NCBI RefSeq assembly: GCF_001550375.1
Contig: NZ_LRTR01000086.1
Location: forward strand, 1 to 35,544
Source of the DNA: Streptomyces europaeiscabiei
Lineage (GTDB): Bacteria; Actinomycetota; Actinomycetes; Streptomycetales; Streptomycetaceae
Length of the DNA stretch: 35,544 nt
Reading direction: 5' to 3'
The position numbers and the translations under genes are program-made. Positions 15,544 through 24,446 of this stretch are shown here, one piece after another. The notes beneath the pieces were generated by a model, which did no database searches, was not told the DNA's origin, and saw nothing but the letters and a program-made list of their open reading frames with translations. Position 1 is the first letter of the stretch. Every line of letters begins with the position of its first letter.

Positions 15544-16666
15544 ACTCCTCCCCCTTCTTCACGGGCGACCGCAGCCTCGACGTCACGTCCTCCGGCGGCA
15601 GGAAGCGGGACCAGCGTTCCGGGAACTCGGAGGGCATGTCGGGGTCTTCGGGGTCGTGGGAGCGGGCGGCGGCGGCGCGGGCGACGTACTCGGCGGCCTG
15701 TTCCTCGCGGAGGCGCTCGTTGGCGGCGCGTGCCGCGGCGGTGGCCGCGGCGGGCCAGACACGGTCGATGGCGGCGTTGACGGCGGCGCCGACGAGGACG
15801 GCGAAGGCGCCCACGCCGATCCAGAGGAGGACGGCGACGGCGGCGGCCAGGGAGCCGTAGATCGTCGCCCCCTCGACCGTACTGGTGAGGTAGATGCGGA
15901 GCAGGAAGCTGCCCAGGACCCACATGCCGAGGGCCACGAGGGAACCCGGTACGTCCTCGACCCAGGGGGAGCGGACCGGTACTGACACGTGGTACAGCGT
16001 CGTCAGGAAGACGATGGACAGCACGATCACGACGGGCCAGTAGAGGACCTGCACGACGGTCGTCGACCACGGGACCATCCGGACGACGGCGTCGGGCCCC
16101 GCGACCATCAGCGGCAGGGCGATCGAGCCGATCAGCAGGGCCACGATGAAGAGCAGGAACGCCATGAGGCGGGTCTTGACGATGCCGCGGACGCCGTCGA
16201 GGCCGTACATGACGGTGATGGTGTCGATGAAGACGTTCACCGCGCGGGACCCGGACCACAGGGCGAACAGGAAGCCTATGGAGATGACGTCGGGGCGACC
16301 GCCCTTCATCACGTCGTCCAGGATCGGCTGCGCGATCTGCGCGACGCCCTTCTCGGACAGGACGGTGCGCGAGGCCTCCAGGAGGTTGAGCTCCAGGCTG
16401 GCGATGGTGTCCGCGCCGGTCCAGTCGTCGACGTAGCCGAGCAGGCCGATCATGCTGAGCAGCAGCGGCGGCACGGAGAGCAGCGAGAAGAACGCCGCCT
16501 CGGCCGCGAGGCCCAGGATGCGGTACTCGATGCAGGAGTTGACGGTGTCCTTCAGCAGCAGCCAGGCGGTCCTGCGCTTGGACACGTCCCGGTAGAGGGC
16601 ACGCGCGCGGTGGAGACGCCCATGAGGGCTCTCCGACGGTGAGGGTGACTGACTTGCTGGCTGCAC
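15542..16666 (-). CDS. YihY/BrkB family integral membrane protein
   Basis: A 374-residue membrane protein of the YihY/virulence-factor BrkB family. It shows the family's first helix region [20 protein letters not shown], then [20 protein letters not shown], several long hydrophobic helices ([40 protein letters not shown]) and [20 protein letters not shown]. About six membrane segments lie between 50 and 300, with a charged cytoplasmic C-terminal tail. The start is taken as GTG at 16664-16666; its ribosome site is poor. The molecular function of the family is not settled (proposed transporter or envelope role). It is divergent from the Dap-NRPS operon. Confidence 0.87.
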   Translation of the reverse strand: MQPASQSPSPSESPHGRLHRARALYRDVSKRRTAWLLLKDTVNSCIEYRILGLAAEAAFFSLLSVPPLLLSMIGLLGYVDDWTGADTIASLELNLLEASRTVLSEKGVAQIAQPILDDVMKGGRPDVISIGFLFALWSGSRAVNVFIDTITVMYGLDGVRGIVKTRLMAFLLFIVALLIGSIALPLMVAGPDAVVRMVPWSTTVVQVLYWPVVIVLSIVFLTTLYHVSVPVRSPWVEDVPGSLVALGMWVLGSFLLRIYLTSTVEGATIYGSLAAAVAVLLWIGVGAFAVLVGAAVNAAIDRVWPAAATAAARAANERLREEQAAEYVARAAAARSHDPEDPDMPSEFPERWSRFLPPEDVTSRLRSPVKKGEE

Positions 16667-17223
16667 GCCCTAAAGGTATCCGCCTGCGCGTGCCGCCCTC
16701 ACCTCCCGGTGCCGTCGGCCGCGACAGGGACCGCGTACGGCGCACGCTTCCCTCCGGTCGCGTCACGAGGCAGCAAACAAAGGGAAACCCAACAGAAACC
16801 AAAGGTGATTCCGAATCGCCTTTTCTGTCATGAACTTGCTGGCCGAATCATTGAGCGGCCGGAAGTGGAACGTTCGGGCGCGTTTGTACCGTCCCTTTGG
16901 AAAGTTCCCCGCTGAAGTGCCGTAGGGGCCCGGGTCCGACAGATCGGAGGAGATCGACGGAGGGGCGGGAAAGCGTCAATCACCCGACCTCCCTTGACCC
17001 GTTCCCGAATGTGCCGAAAGAATCCGGATTGCATTCCGCTGCACCCACCCGAACAAGGTGCCGACACAGCACACACCGAGGGATTAATCCAGGCTTCGAC
17101 CAGGCCTGATCCATTCCGCCACACGCGTCACCGCTTTCCATCCCCTCTCCTACTGTCATTCCGCGCGCCGTCCCGTTCACCCCCGGGCGCCTGCCATCGC
17201 AATACCTGTCGCGGAGAAATTCA
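16667..17223. promoter_or_regulatory. Long intergenic region upstream of the Dap-NRPS operon
   Basis: This 557-base region separates divergent genes and is markedly AT-richer than the genes around it from about 16770 on. It holds an imperfect hairpin at 16792-16828, TTGACC at 16994-16999 (possible -35 element, with AAGAAT 18 bases on as a weak -10) and the perfect palindrome GGATTAATCC at 17081-17090. The operon promoter must lie here; which element is used cannot be decided from sequence. Confidence 0.45.
16792..16828. other. Imperfect inverted repeat upstream of the NRPS operon
   Basis: ACAGAAA...AAAGGTGATT pairs with AATCGCCTTTTCTGT around a CCG centre, with one G-T pair and a four-base bulge. 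It resembles a terminator but lies between two divergent genes, so it may be an operator or an RNA structure. Confidence 0.45.
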
Positions 17224-19734
17224 ATGACATTGCCAGTGCCACGACACGTGGTGGAAAAACCGGGTGAGGTCCAGGCGGCCGAACCGGACGCGGCAAAATC
17301 GTACACCGCCATCGAGCGACTTCTGGCCGAAGTTCTGGCCGGCGTCGCACGCGTCGAACATGTGCCCGTAGAAAGCAATTTCTTCGACGACCTCGGTGCC
17401 AACTCTCTGACGATGGCGCATTTCTGCGCCCGCGTCAGGAAGCACCCCGATCTGCCGTCGGTGTCCATTCGGGACGTCTACGGCCACCCGACGGTCCGCA
17501 GCCTCGCCGCCGCGCTGACCGAGGTGCCTGCGTCGCCGGCCGCCCCGCCGGTGCCCGCCGGGCCCGTGCCCCCGGGCAGCACGTTCCGCTACGCCCTGTG
17601 CGGAGCGCTGCAGTTGCTCCTCTTCGTCGGCTACTGCCTGCTCGCCACCTCTGGATACGTACAGGGGTACGAGTGGGTGGCGGAGGCCTCGGGGCTCACC
17701 GAGATCTACCTGCGGTCGGCCGTCCTCGGCGCGCTCGCCCTCCTCGCCCTGTGCACGCTGCCGGTCGCCGCCAAATGGCTGCTGATCGGGCGGTGGAAGG
17801 CCGTGGAGTTCCCCGTGTGGGGGCCGGCGTATCTGCGGTTCTGGATCGTCAAGTCGCTGCTGCGCGCGAGCCCGATGATCCTGTTCGTCGGCAACCCGCT
17901 GTACGTGCTCTACCTGCGGGCCCTCGGCGCCCGCATCGGACCGGGCGTCACGATCCTCAGCCGCACCGTCCCGGTCTGCACCGACCTGCTGACGATCGGT
18001 GCGGCCACGGTGATCCGCAAGGACTCCTCCTTCCTCTGCTACCGGGCGCGCGGCGGACGCATCCGCACCGGCCCGGTGACCCTCGGCCGGGACGTCTTCG
18101 TCGGCGAGCACACCGTCCTCGACATCGCCACCGCCATCGGCGACGGCTCCCAGCTCGGTCACTCCTCCGCGCTGCGCGCCGACGAGTCGGTCCCCGCCTC
18201 GGAGAGCTGGCACGGCTCACCGGCCCGGCGCACGGACGTGGACCACATCCGCATCGCCCCGCTCCCGTGCGGCACCCTCCGGCGGGCCGCCTACGGGCTC
18301 GCCGCCCTGCTCCAGACCCTGCTGCTGTACCTGCCGCTGACCGTCGGCGGCGCCTATCTGCTGCTCACCGCCGCGCCCGAGCTGGACACCCTGCTCGACC
18401 CGGCGTCGCGGCACGTCTCCACGGCGCGCTTCCACGTCGAGGCGATGGCCCTGTCGCTCGCGCTGTTCGGCGGCTCGATCGTCGTCGGAGCCGTCGCCGT
18501 GTTCGTCGTACCGCGGCTGCTGCGCCCGCTGGTGAAGCCGGACCGCACCTATCCGCTGTACGGCTTCCACTACTCGGTGCACCGCGCGATCACCCGCCTG
18601 ACCAACCTCAGGTTCTTCACCTGGCTGTGCGGCGACAGCTCGTACATCGTCCCCTGCCTCAAGGCCCTCGGGTACGACCTCTCGCGCGTCGACCAGACCG
18701 GGTCCAACTTCGGCACCGCGGTGCAGCACGAGACGCCGTACCTGGTGAAGGTCGGCAGCGGCACGATGGTCGCGGACGGACTGTCGGTCATGAACGCGGA
18801 CTACTCCGCCACGTCGTTCCGGGTGTCCCGGACCGCGATCGGCGGGCACAACTTCCTGGGCAATCTCATCGCCTACCCGGTCGGTGGCCGCACCGGTGAG
18901 AACTGCCTGCTGGCCACGAAGGTCCTGGTCCCGCTCGACGGCGAGATCCGCGAAGGGGTCGGGCTGCTCGGCTCGCCGCCCTTCGAGATCCCCCGCTCGG
19001 TGGAGCGCGACAGCCGTTTCGACCATCTGCGCGAAGGCGAGGAACTGCGCCGGCGGCTCACCGCGAAGAACCGCTTCAACCTGCGCTCGATGGGACTGTT
19101 CCTGTTCCTGCGCTGGCTGCACACCTTCGCGCTCACCGTGCTCGGATTCACGGCCTTCGACCTGTACGGGCACGGGCACGGCGTCGCGGGACTGCTCGCG
19201 CTCACCGCGCTGCCCCTGGCGGCGCTGGTGTTCACCGTCCTCTACTACGCCCTCGTGGAACGGTCCCTGACCCGCTTCCGGCCGCTGCGGCCACGGTTGT
19301 GCTCCATCTACGACCCCGTCTTCTGGCGGCAGGAGCGGCTGTGGAAGCTGCCGGACAAACACCTGGAGGTGCTCAACGGCACCCCGTACAAGAGCCTCGT
19401 CTGGCGGCTGCTGGGGGTGCGGATCGGGCGCCGGGTCTTCGACGACGGGGTGTTCATCACCGAGCGGACGCTGACAGCCGTCGGGGACGACTGCACGCTC
19501 GCGGCCGGCAGCAAGATCCAGGCACATTCGCAGGAGGACGGCACCTTCAAGTCCGACCACGTCACGATCGGCGCCGGCAGCACGCTGGAGGTCCAGGCGT
19601 TCGTCCACTACGGCGTAGTGCTGGGCGAGGGGGCCGTGCTCGCGGCCGACTCCTTCCTGATGAAGGGCGAGGAGGTGCCGCCGCACGCGCGCTGGGGCGG
19701 GAACCCGGCGACGGAGACCACCGGATCACGGTGA
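17224..19734 (+). CDS. Pls-like membrane condensation protein: carrier domain plus tandem TM/beta-helix domains
   Basis: An 836-residue membrane protein built like epsilon-poly-lysine synthetase (Pls) without its adenylation domain. Residues 25-100 are a phosphopantetheine carrier domain (FFDDLGANSL, attachment Ser61). Then come TM pairs at about 121-143/163-187, 353-382/405-432 and 624-648/655-680, each followed by a soluble domain (about 200-345, 445-615, 690-830) with hexapeptide-type left-handed beta-helix character (LGARIGPGVTIL, LGVRIGRRVF, HVTIGAGSTLEVQAF). In Pls such tandem domains carry out iterative peptide-bond formation. Start ATG 17224 has GGAG seven bases upstream. The NRPS gene follows after 14 bases. 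The role as polymerising and possibly exporting subunit is inferred. Confidence 0.85.
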   Translation: MTLPVPRHVVEKPGEVQAAEPDAAKSYTAIERLLAEVLAGVARVEHVPVESNFFDDLGANSLTMAHFCARVRKHPDLPSVSIRDVYGHPTVRSLAAALTEVPASPAAPPVPAGPVPPGSTFRYALCGALQLLLFVGYCLLATSGYVQGYEWVAEASGLTEIYLRSAVLGALALLALCTLPVAAKWLLIGRWKAVEFPVWGPAYLRFWIVKSLLRASPMILFVGNPLYVLYLRALGARIGPGVTILSRTVPVCTDLLTIGAATVIRKDSSFLCYRARGGRIRTGPVTLGRDVFVGEHTVLDIATAIGDGSQLGHSSALRADESVPASESWHGSPARRTDVDHIRIAPLPCGTLRRAAYGLAALLQTLLLYLPLTVGGAYLLLTAAPELDTLLDPASRHVSTARFHVEAMALSLALFGGSIVVGAVAVFVVPRLLRPLVKPDRTYPLYGFHYSVHRAITRLTNLRFFTWLCGDSSYIVPCLKALGYDLSRVDQTGSNFGTAVQHETPYLVKVGSGTMVADGLSVMNADYSATSFRVSRTAIGGHNFLGNLIAYPVGGRTGENCLLATKVLVPLDGEIREGVGLLGSPPFEIPRSVERDSRFDHLREGEELRRRLTAKNRFNLRSMGLFLFLRWLHTFALTVLGFTAFDLYGHGHGVAGLLALTALPLAALVFTVLYYALVERSLTRFRPLRPRLCSIYDPVFWRQERLWKLPDKHLEVLNGTPYKSLVWRLLGVRIGRRVFDDGVFITERTLTAVGDDCTLAAGSKIQAHSQEDGTFKSDHVTIGAGSTLEVQAFVHYGVVLGEGAVLAADSFLMKGEEVPPHARWGGNPATETTGSR

Positions 19735-19748
19735 ATCGGGGGAAAGAG

Positions 19749-22223
19749 ATGGATCTGTTGGAGTCGGGCGACGCTGCCCGGACGTACTGGCACGAGGTGC
19801 TCACCGCCGGGGGGCGGACCGTGGTCCCACGGTGGAGCGCCGATCCGGCGAAGGGGGTCGCCGCCTACGAAGTGGCCTTTCCAGAGCGGTTGTTGACCGC
19901 TTCGGACGGTACGGCCGCGCTGCTCGCCGCCCATGCGAAGGTGCTCGCCGCGCTGTCCGGCGAGAGCGAGGTCACCACCGGCTGGCTGGAGGACGGCCGC
20001 ACACTGCCGTGCCGACTCACCACCGCGCCCGGCGACACCTGGCGCGCACTGCTGGGGCACACCCACCGGGTCACCGCGGAGCTGCTGACGCACGCCGGCT
20101 ACCCGGTGGCCGCCCTGCGGCACGAACTCGGCCTCGCCGAAGCGCCGTTCGAGACGGTGCTCGACACCAGCGGGGGCGACGGCGACCTCGACGAGGACGT
20201 GGTGCTGCGGGTGGGACTGGTGCACCGCGACGACGGTCCGGCGCTGCGGCTGCGGTACCGCACGGACGTGCTCGACGAGGACGGCGCGGCCCGGATCGCC
20301 GGGTACCACGTCACCGCCCTCACCCTGCTGGCCGCCGAACCGGACGCCGAGCACGGACGACGGAGTCTGGTGTCGGACGACGAACTCCGGTTCCAGCTCG
20401 ACGGGTTGGCAGGACCGCACCGCGAACTGCCCGACCGCCGGGTGCACGAGCTGTTCGAGCAGCGCGTCGTGGCGCACCCGGACGCGGTCGCGGCCGTCCA
20501 CGGCGACCGCCGCTGGACGTACCGCGAACTCAACTCCCGTGCCAACCAGCTCAGTCGGGCCCTGCTGGTCCGGGGACTCGGCCACGAGGGCGTCGTCGCG
20601 GTGGTGACCGAGCGTAACCTCGACTGGATGGCGGCCGTCCTCGCGGTGTTCAAGGCGGGCGGCGCCTATCTGCCCGTCGAGCCGCACTTCCCCGCCGAAC
20701 GCGTCGCCACCACGCTCGCCCGCGCCGGCTGCGAGCTGGTGCTCACCGAGCGGGGCAGCACGGCCACACTGGACCGGGCCCTGTCCGCGCTGCCCGGGGT
20801 GCAGCGGCTGCTCGTCGAGGACGCGTACGACGAGGCCCACCCGGACTCCGACCTCGGCATGGAGATCGCGCCGGACCGGCTCGCGTACATCTACTTCACG
20901 TCCGGTTCCACGGGCGAGCCCAAGGGCGCGATGTGCGAGCACGCCGGGATGCTCAACCATCTCCAGGCCAAGCTCGACGACCTCGGCATCGGCGAGGGGG
21001 ACGTCGTGGCGCAGACCGCGCCCCAGTGCTTCGACATCTCCCTGTGGCAGCTGCTGGCCGGCCCCCTGGCCGGGGGTCGGACCCTCCTCGTGGAGCAGGA
21101 GGTGATCCTGGACGTCGGACGGTTCGTCGACCGGATCGCCGACGGCCGGGTGAACGTGGTCCAGGTCGTGCCGTCGTACCTCGAAGCGGTCCTCGCGCAT
21201 CTGGAGCAGCACCCCCGGGAACTGCCCGAGCTGCGCCGGGTGTCGGTCACCGGGGAGGCGCTGAAGCAGGAGCTGGCGGAGCGCTGGTTCGCCACCGAGC
21301 CGGGAATACCCCTGGTCAACGCCTACGGGCTGACGGAGACCTCGGACGACACCAACCACGAGGTGATGGACCGGGCTCCGGAGGGGGGCCGGGTGCCCCT
21401 GGGCCGTCCGGTCCGCAACGTCCGTGTGTACGTCGTCGACGAGCACCTCTCCCTCGTGCCGCTGGGCGCGCCGGGGGAGATCGTCTTCTCCGGGGTGTGT
21501 GTCGGGCGGGGGTACGTCAACGATCCCGGACGCACCGCACGGGCCTTCACCACCGACCCGTACCGGCCCGGCGATCGGCTCTACCGCAGCGGGGACCACG
21601 GGCGCTGGCGGCCCGACGGCAAGCTGGAGTTCCTCGGCCGCCGGGACACCCAGGTCAAGGTGCGCGGCTTCCGTATCGAGATCGGCGAGGTGGAGAACGC
21701 GCTGCTCAAGGTGGCGGGTGTGCGGGACGGCGCGGTGGTGGTCGCCAGGGGCGCGCATCTGGTGGCCTTCCACTCCGGCCGGCCGCTCGCGGTCGAGGAG
21801 CTGCGGGGCCGGCTGGCGGCCTCGCTGCCCGCGTACATGGTGCCGTCGGTGTTCCACCGGCGCGAAAGCCTGCCGCTGACCGACAACGGCAAGATCGACC
21901 GGCGGACGCTGACGGCGCTGGCCGAGGAACTCGACGCGCTGGAGGGCACGTCGGGCGAACCGCCGGCGACACCGACCGAGGAGCGGCTGGCTGCCGCGTG
22001 GGCCGAGGTGCTCGGTGTGCCGCGGGCGGGCATCGGCCGACGCGACCACTTCTTCGACCGGGGCGGTACCTCGCTGTCGGCGGTGAGGCTCGCGATCGCC
22101 CTGGAGCGGGCGGTGTCCCCCAAGGACGTGACCGGGCACCCGGTCCTGTCCGAGCTGGCCGGGCTGATCGACACAAGGGCCGTCGCGCGCACCGCCGCGG
22201 GCACCGTGGGGAGGCCGTCGTGA
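19749..22223 (+). CDS. NRPS protein: condensation C-lobe, adenylation domain, carrier domain (predicted Dap-activating)
   Basis: An 824-residue synthetase. Residues 1-200 resemble only the C-terminal lobe of a condensation domain (YWHEVLTAGG start); the HHxxxDG lobe is absent. The adenylation domain (about 230-720) has all core motifs: TYRELNSRANQLSRAL, FKAGGAYLPVEP, IYFTSGSTGEPKG, NAYGLTETSDD, YRSGDHGRWRPDG, VKVRGFRIEIGEVE and NGKIDRR (Lys715). Aligned by eye to the GrsA pocket, the specificity residues read D429 I430 W433 Q472 S499 T501 A525 D533 D534 K715. The carrier domain (742-810) has GGTSL with Ser775. ATG 19749 has GGGGA about six bases upstream. With SbnA/SbnB downstream, L-Dap is the likely substrate; Asp533/534 would suit a side-chain amine. 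No MbtH gene is seen. Confidence 0.92.
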   Translation: MDLLESGDAARTYWHEVLTAGGRTVVPRWSADPAKGVAAYEVAFPERLLTASDGTAALLAAHAKVLAALSGESEVTTGWLEDGRTLPCRLTTAPGDTWRALLGHTHRVTAELLTHAGYPVAALRHELGLAEAPFETVLDTSGGDGDLDEDVVLRVGLVHRDDGPALRLRYRTDVLDEDGAARIAGYHVTALTLLAAEPDAEHGRRSLVSDDELRFQLDGLAGPHRELPDRRVHELFEQRVVAHPDAVAAVHGDRRWTYRELNSRANQLSRALLVRGLGHEGVVAVVTERNLDWMAAVLAVFKAGGAYLPVEPHFPAERVATTLARAGCELVLTERGSTATLDRALSALPGVQRLLVEDAYDEAHPDSDLGMEIAPDRLAYIYFTSGSTGEPKGAMCEHAGMLNHLQAKLDDLGIGEGDVVAQTAPQCFDISLWQLLAGPLAGGRTLLVEQEVILDVGRFVDRIADGRVNVVQVVPSYLEAVLAHLEQHPRELPELRRVSVTGEALKQELAERWFATEPGIPLVNAYGLTETSDDTNHEVMDRAPEGGRVPLGRPVRNVRVYVVDEHLSLVPLGAPGEIVFSGVCVGRGYVNDPGRTARAFTTDPYRPGDRLYRSGDHGRWRPDGKLEFLGRRDTQVKVRGFRIEIGEVENALLKVAGVRDGAVVVARGAHLVAFHSGRPLAVEELRGRLAASLPAYMVPSVFHRRESLPLTDNGKIDRRTLTALAEELDALEGTSGEPPATPTEERLAAAWAEVLGVPRAGIGRRDHFFDRGGTSLSAVRLAIALERAVSPKDVTGHPVLSELAGLIDTRAVARTAAGTVGRPS

Positions 22224-23359
22224 GCTTCCTGAACCGCCGCCGTTCTGCCGGGCGCCGTCGAGAGGACGGGGCGACGCCCCCGTCGGACTCGGCTCCCCTT
22301 CTCCTGCCGGACATCGAGACATCGCCCGGCAGGCCGCCGCTCCTCACCGTCTCCCCCGCCGAACCCGCCCCCCGGTGGGCGGCCGGGCGGCAAGGCGCCC
22401 TGCGTGCCGCCGTCACCGAGCACGGCTCGGTCCTCGTACGCGGTCTCGGGCTGCGGAACGCGGCCGAGGTCGGCGCGGTCTTCCGTGGGTTGACCGACAC
22501 ACTGATGATCGAGAAGGAGGCCTTCGCGCCCCGGCGGACGTACCCGGACGGGGTGTACTCCTCGACGGCCTGGCCGTCGACCCAACCGATGTGCGCGCAC
22601 CACGAGTTGAGCTACGCCCGGGAGTTCCCCGGCCTGATGCTCTTCGCCTGCCTGGAAGCCGCCGGGCGGGGCGGGGCGACCGGCGTCGCCGACGCGGAGG
22701 CCGTACTGGCCGCGCTGCCAACGGAGTTGACCGAGCGGTTCGAGCGGGACGGCTGGCTGCTCACCCGCTCGTACAACGACGAGATCGGCGCGTCGATCGC
22801 CGAGGCGTTCGGCACGGACGACCGGACCGTCGTCGAGGCCTACTGCCGGGCGCACTCCATCGAGTTCGCCTGGCAGCCCGACGGGTCCCTGCACACCCGG
22901 CAGCGGCGCGCCGCCGTCCTGCGGCATCCGGTGACCGGCCGCCGCTGCTGGTTCAACCAGATCGCGTTCCTCAACGAATGGACCATGGACGCCGAGGTGC
23001 GCGAGTACCTGGTGGACATGTACGGGGCCGACGGGCTGCCCTTCAACACCCGATACGGCGACGGCGATCCGATCGGCGCCGATGTCGTCGAGACGCTCAA
23101 CGAGGTCTACGAGGCGCACACCGCCCGCGAACCCTGGCGCCCCGGTGACCTGCTCCTCGTCGACAACATCCGCTGCGCCCACAGCCGTGAGCCCTTCGAG
23201 GGGCCGCGCGAGGTGCTGGTGGGCCTGGCGGACCCGGTACGGCCGGCCGACCTCGGCACACAGCACTCCGGCACCCGGCACTGCGACACGCGGCGGTCGG
23301 CCACACAGCACTCCGACCCGCACGACTCCGGCTCGAAGGACGAGGTGAGCTTCCGATGA
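22220..23359 (+). CDS. SyrP/TauD-type Fe(II)/2-oxoglutarate-dependent oxygenase
   Basis: A 379-residue member of the TauD/TfdA family, closest in style to SyrP, which hydroxylates an amino acid held on an NRPS carrier domain. The facial triad is visible as H127-x-E129 in CAHHELSY and His321 in VDNIRCAHSRE, and the 2-oxoglutarate Arg is probably Arg330 in EGPREVL. HELSYAREFPGLMLFACLEA is a family hallmark. The GTG start overlaps the NRPS stop by four bases (GTGA), with GGGGAGG six bases before it, so the two are translationally coupled. The N-terminal 40 residues are basic and disordered, and the last 35 form a degenerate His/Ser/Thr repeat. It probably hydroxylates carrier-bound Dap or its polymer (inference). 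Confidence 0.88.
   Translation: MSFLNRRRSAGRRREDGATPPSDSAPLLLPDIETSPGRPPLLTVSPAEPAPRWAAGRQGALRAAVTEHGSVLVRGLGLRNAAEVGAVFRGLTDTLMIEKEAFAPRRTYPDGVYSSTAWPSTQPMCAHHELSYAREFPGLMLFACLEAAGRGGATGVADAEAVLAALPTELTERFERDGWLLTRSYNDEIGASIAEAFGTDDRTVVEAYCRAHSIEFAWQPDGSLHTRQRRAAVLRHPVTGRRCWFNQIAFLNEWTMDAEVREYLVDMYGADGLPFNTRYGDGDPIGADVVETLNEVYEAHTAREPWRPGDLLLVDNIRCAHSREPFEGPREVLVGLADPVRPADLGTQHSGTRHCDTRRSATQHSDPHDSGSKDEVSFR
23255..23338. repeat. Degenerate repeat of about 15 bp in the oxygenase 3' end
   Basis: Recurrent CACAGCACTCCGGCAC-like and CCGGCACTGCGACAC-like units encode a C-terminal tail of the type QHSGTRHCDTRRSATQHSD. The unit length resembles the 15-bp arrays at 4276 and 15439. Confidence 0.55.
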
Positions 23360-24399
23360 CCGAGGTTCCGGGTTTCGCCGTGATCACCGGCGCCCAGGTG
23401 CAGCAGGCCCTGCGGGGCCGGGAACGGGAGATCGTCGAACTGGTCGAGTCCGCCTACCTGTTGCACGGGGACGGGGACACGGGCGACACGGTCAATCCGC
23501 CGTCGTACTTCCTCCGCTTCCCCGACCGTCCGTCCTCGCGGATCATCGCGCTGCCCGCCTCACTGGGCGGGAAGTTCCAGGTGGACGGGTTGAAATGGGT
23601 CTCCAGCTTCCCGGAGAACACGGCCGGCGGGCTGCCGCGCGCCTCCGCCGTGCTGATCCTCAACGACCACACCACCGGCTATCCGTTCGCGTGCCTGGAG
23701 GCTTCCGTCATCAGCGCCACCCGGACGGCCGCGTCGGCGGCGCTGGCGGCCGACCGGCTGAGCGACGCGCGCCGGGGGGTACCGCGCCCGACGCGGGTCG
23801 GCTTCCTCGGCACGGGCCTGATCGCCCGGTACATCCACACGTTCCTCGCGGCGACCGGCTTCGCGTTCGAGGAGGTGGGGGTGCACGACCTGTCCGCGGA
23901 CAGCGCGACGGGGTTCCGGGGATATCTGGAGCGGTCCGACGCGGACGGGCGGGTGAGCGTGTACGACAGCGCCGAGGACGTGATCCGGGCGAGCGACCTC
24001 GTGGTCTTCGCGACGATCGCGGGCGAGCCGCACATCCGTGAACCGAAGTGGTTCGCCCACAACCCGCTGGTGCTGCACGTGTCGCTGCGCGATCTCGCGC
24101 CCGAGGTGCTGCTCGCGTCGGCGAACTTCGTCGACGACGTCGAGCACTGCCTCAAGGCGAACACGTCACCGCACCTGACCGAACAGCTCACCGGCGCACG
24201 GGACTTCCTCGACGGGACGCTCCACTGCGTCCTCACCGGCCGGGCGACCGTGCCGGCGGACCGGCCGGTGATCTTCTCGCCCTTCGGCCTCGGGGTCCTC
24301 GACCTCGCGGTCGGCGGTCATGTTCACGAGCAGGTGGTCCGCTCCGGCGGACTACGGGTCGTGGACGGCTTCTTCCACGAGCTGCGCCGCCACGGCTGA
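23356..24399 (+). CDS. sbnB: 2,3-diaminopropionate biosynthesis protein SbnB-like
   Basis: A 347-residue member of the ornithine cyclodeaminase / mu-crystallin family. In staphyloferrin B biosynthesis SbnB oxidatively hydrolyses N-(1-amino-1-carboxyl-2-ethyl)-glutamate with NAD to L-Dap and 2-oxoglutarate. Seen here: the conserved Lys80 in VDGLKWVSSFPEN, ASVISATRTAASAALAADRL, the Rossmann motif VGFLGTGLIARYIH (148-161), the DLVVFAT strand and the closing IFSPFGLGVLDLAVG. The ATG overlaps the oxygenase stop by four bases (ATGA), with GAGGTGAG as ribosome site. It precedes sbnA, and the pair defines Dap supply for the NRPS. Plain ornithine cyclodeaminase is unlikely given this context. Confidence 0.9.
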   Translation: MTEVPGFAVITGAQVQQALRGREREIVELVESAYLLHGDGDTGDTVNPPSYFLRFPDRPSSRIIALPASLGGKFQVDGLKWVSSFPENTAGGLPRASAVLILNDHTTGYPFACLEASVISATRTAASAALAADRLSDARRGVPRPTRVGFLGTGLIARYIHTFLAATGFAFEEVGVHDLSADSATGFRGYLERSDADGRVSVYDSAEDVIRASDLVVFATIAGEPHIREPKWFAHNPLVLHVSLRDLAPEVLLASANFVDDVEHCLKANTSPHLTEQLTGARDFLDGTLHCVLTGRATVPADRPVIFSPFGLGVLDLAVGGHVHEQVVRSGGLRVVDGFFHELRRHG

Positions 24400-24446
24400 A
24401 CGGCCGGGCGCAGCGAGTACGACCTTGCACAACCAGGGGGGCCGCA

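Noticed and set aside
16792..16828. Transcription terminator
   Set aside because: Both flanking genes diverge from this region, so no known transcript would end here; listed only as an inverted repeat.
19299..19748. N-terminal extension of the NRPS protein to complete the condensation domain
   Set aside because: The added 150 codons are an out-of-frame reading of the membrane protein's last domain and do not resemble a condensation N-lobe.
19608..22322. 904-codon frame antisense to the NRPS gene
   Set aside because: No motifs, while the plus strand shows every adenylation and carrier signature.
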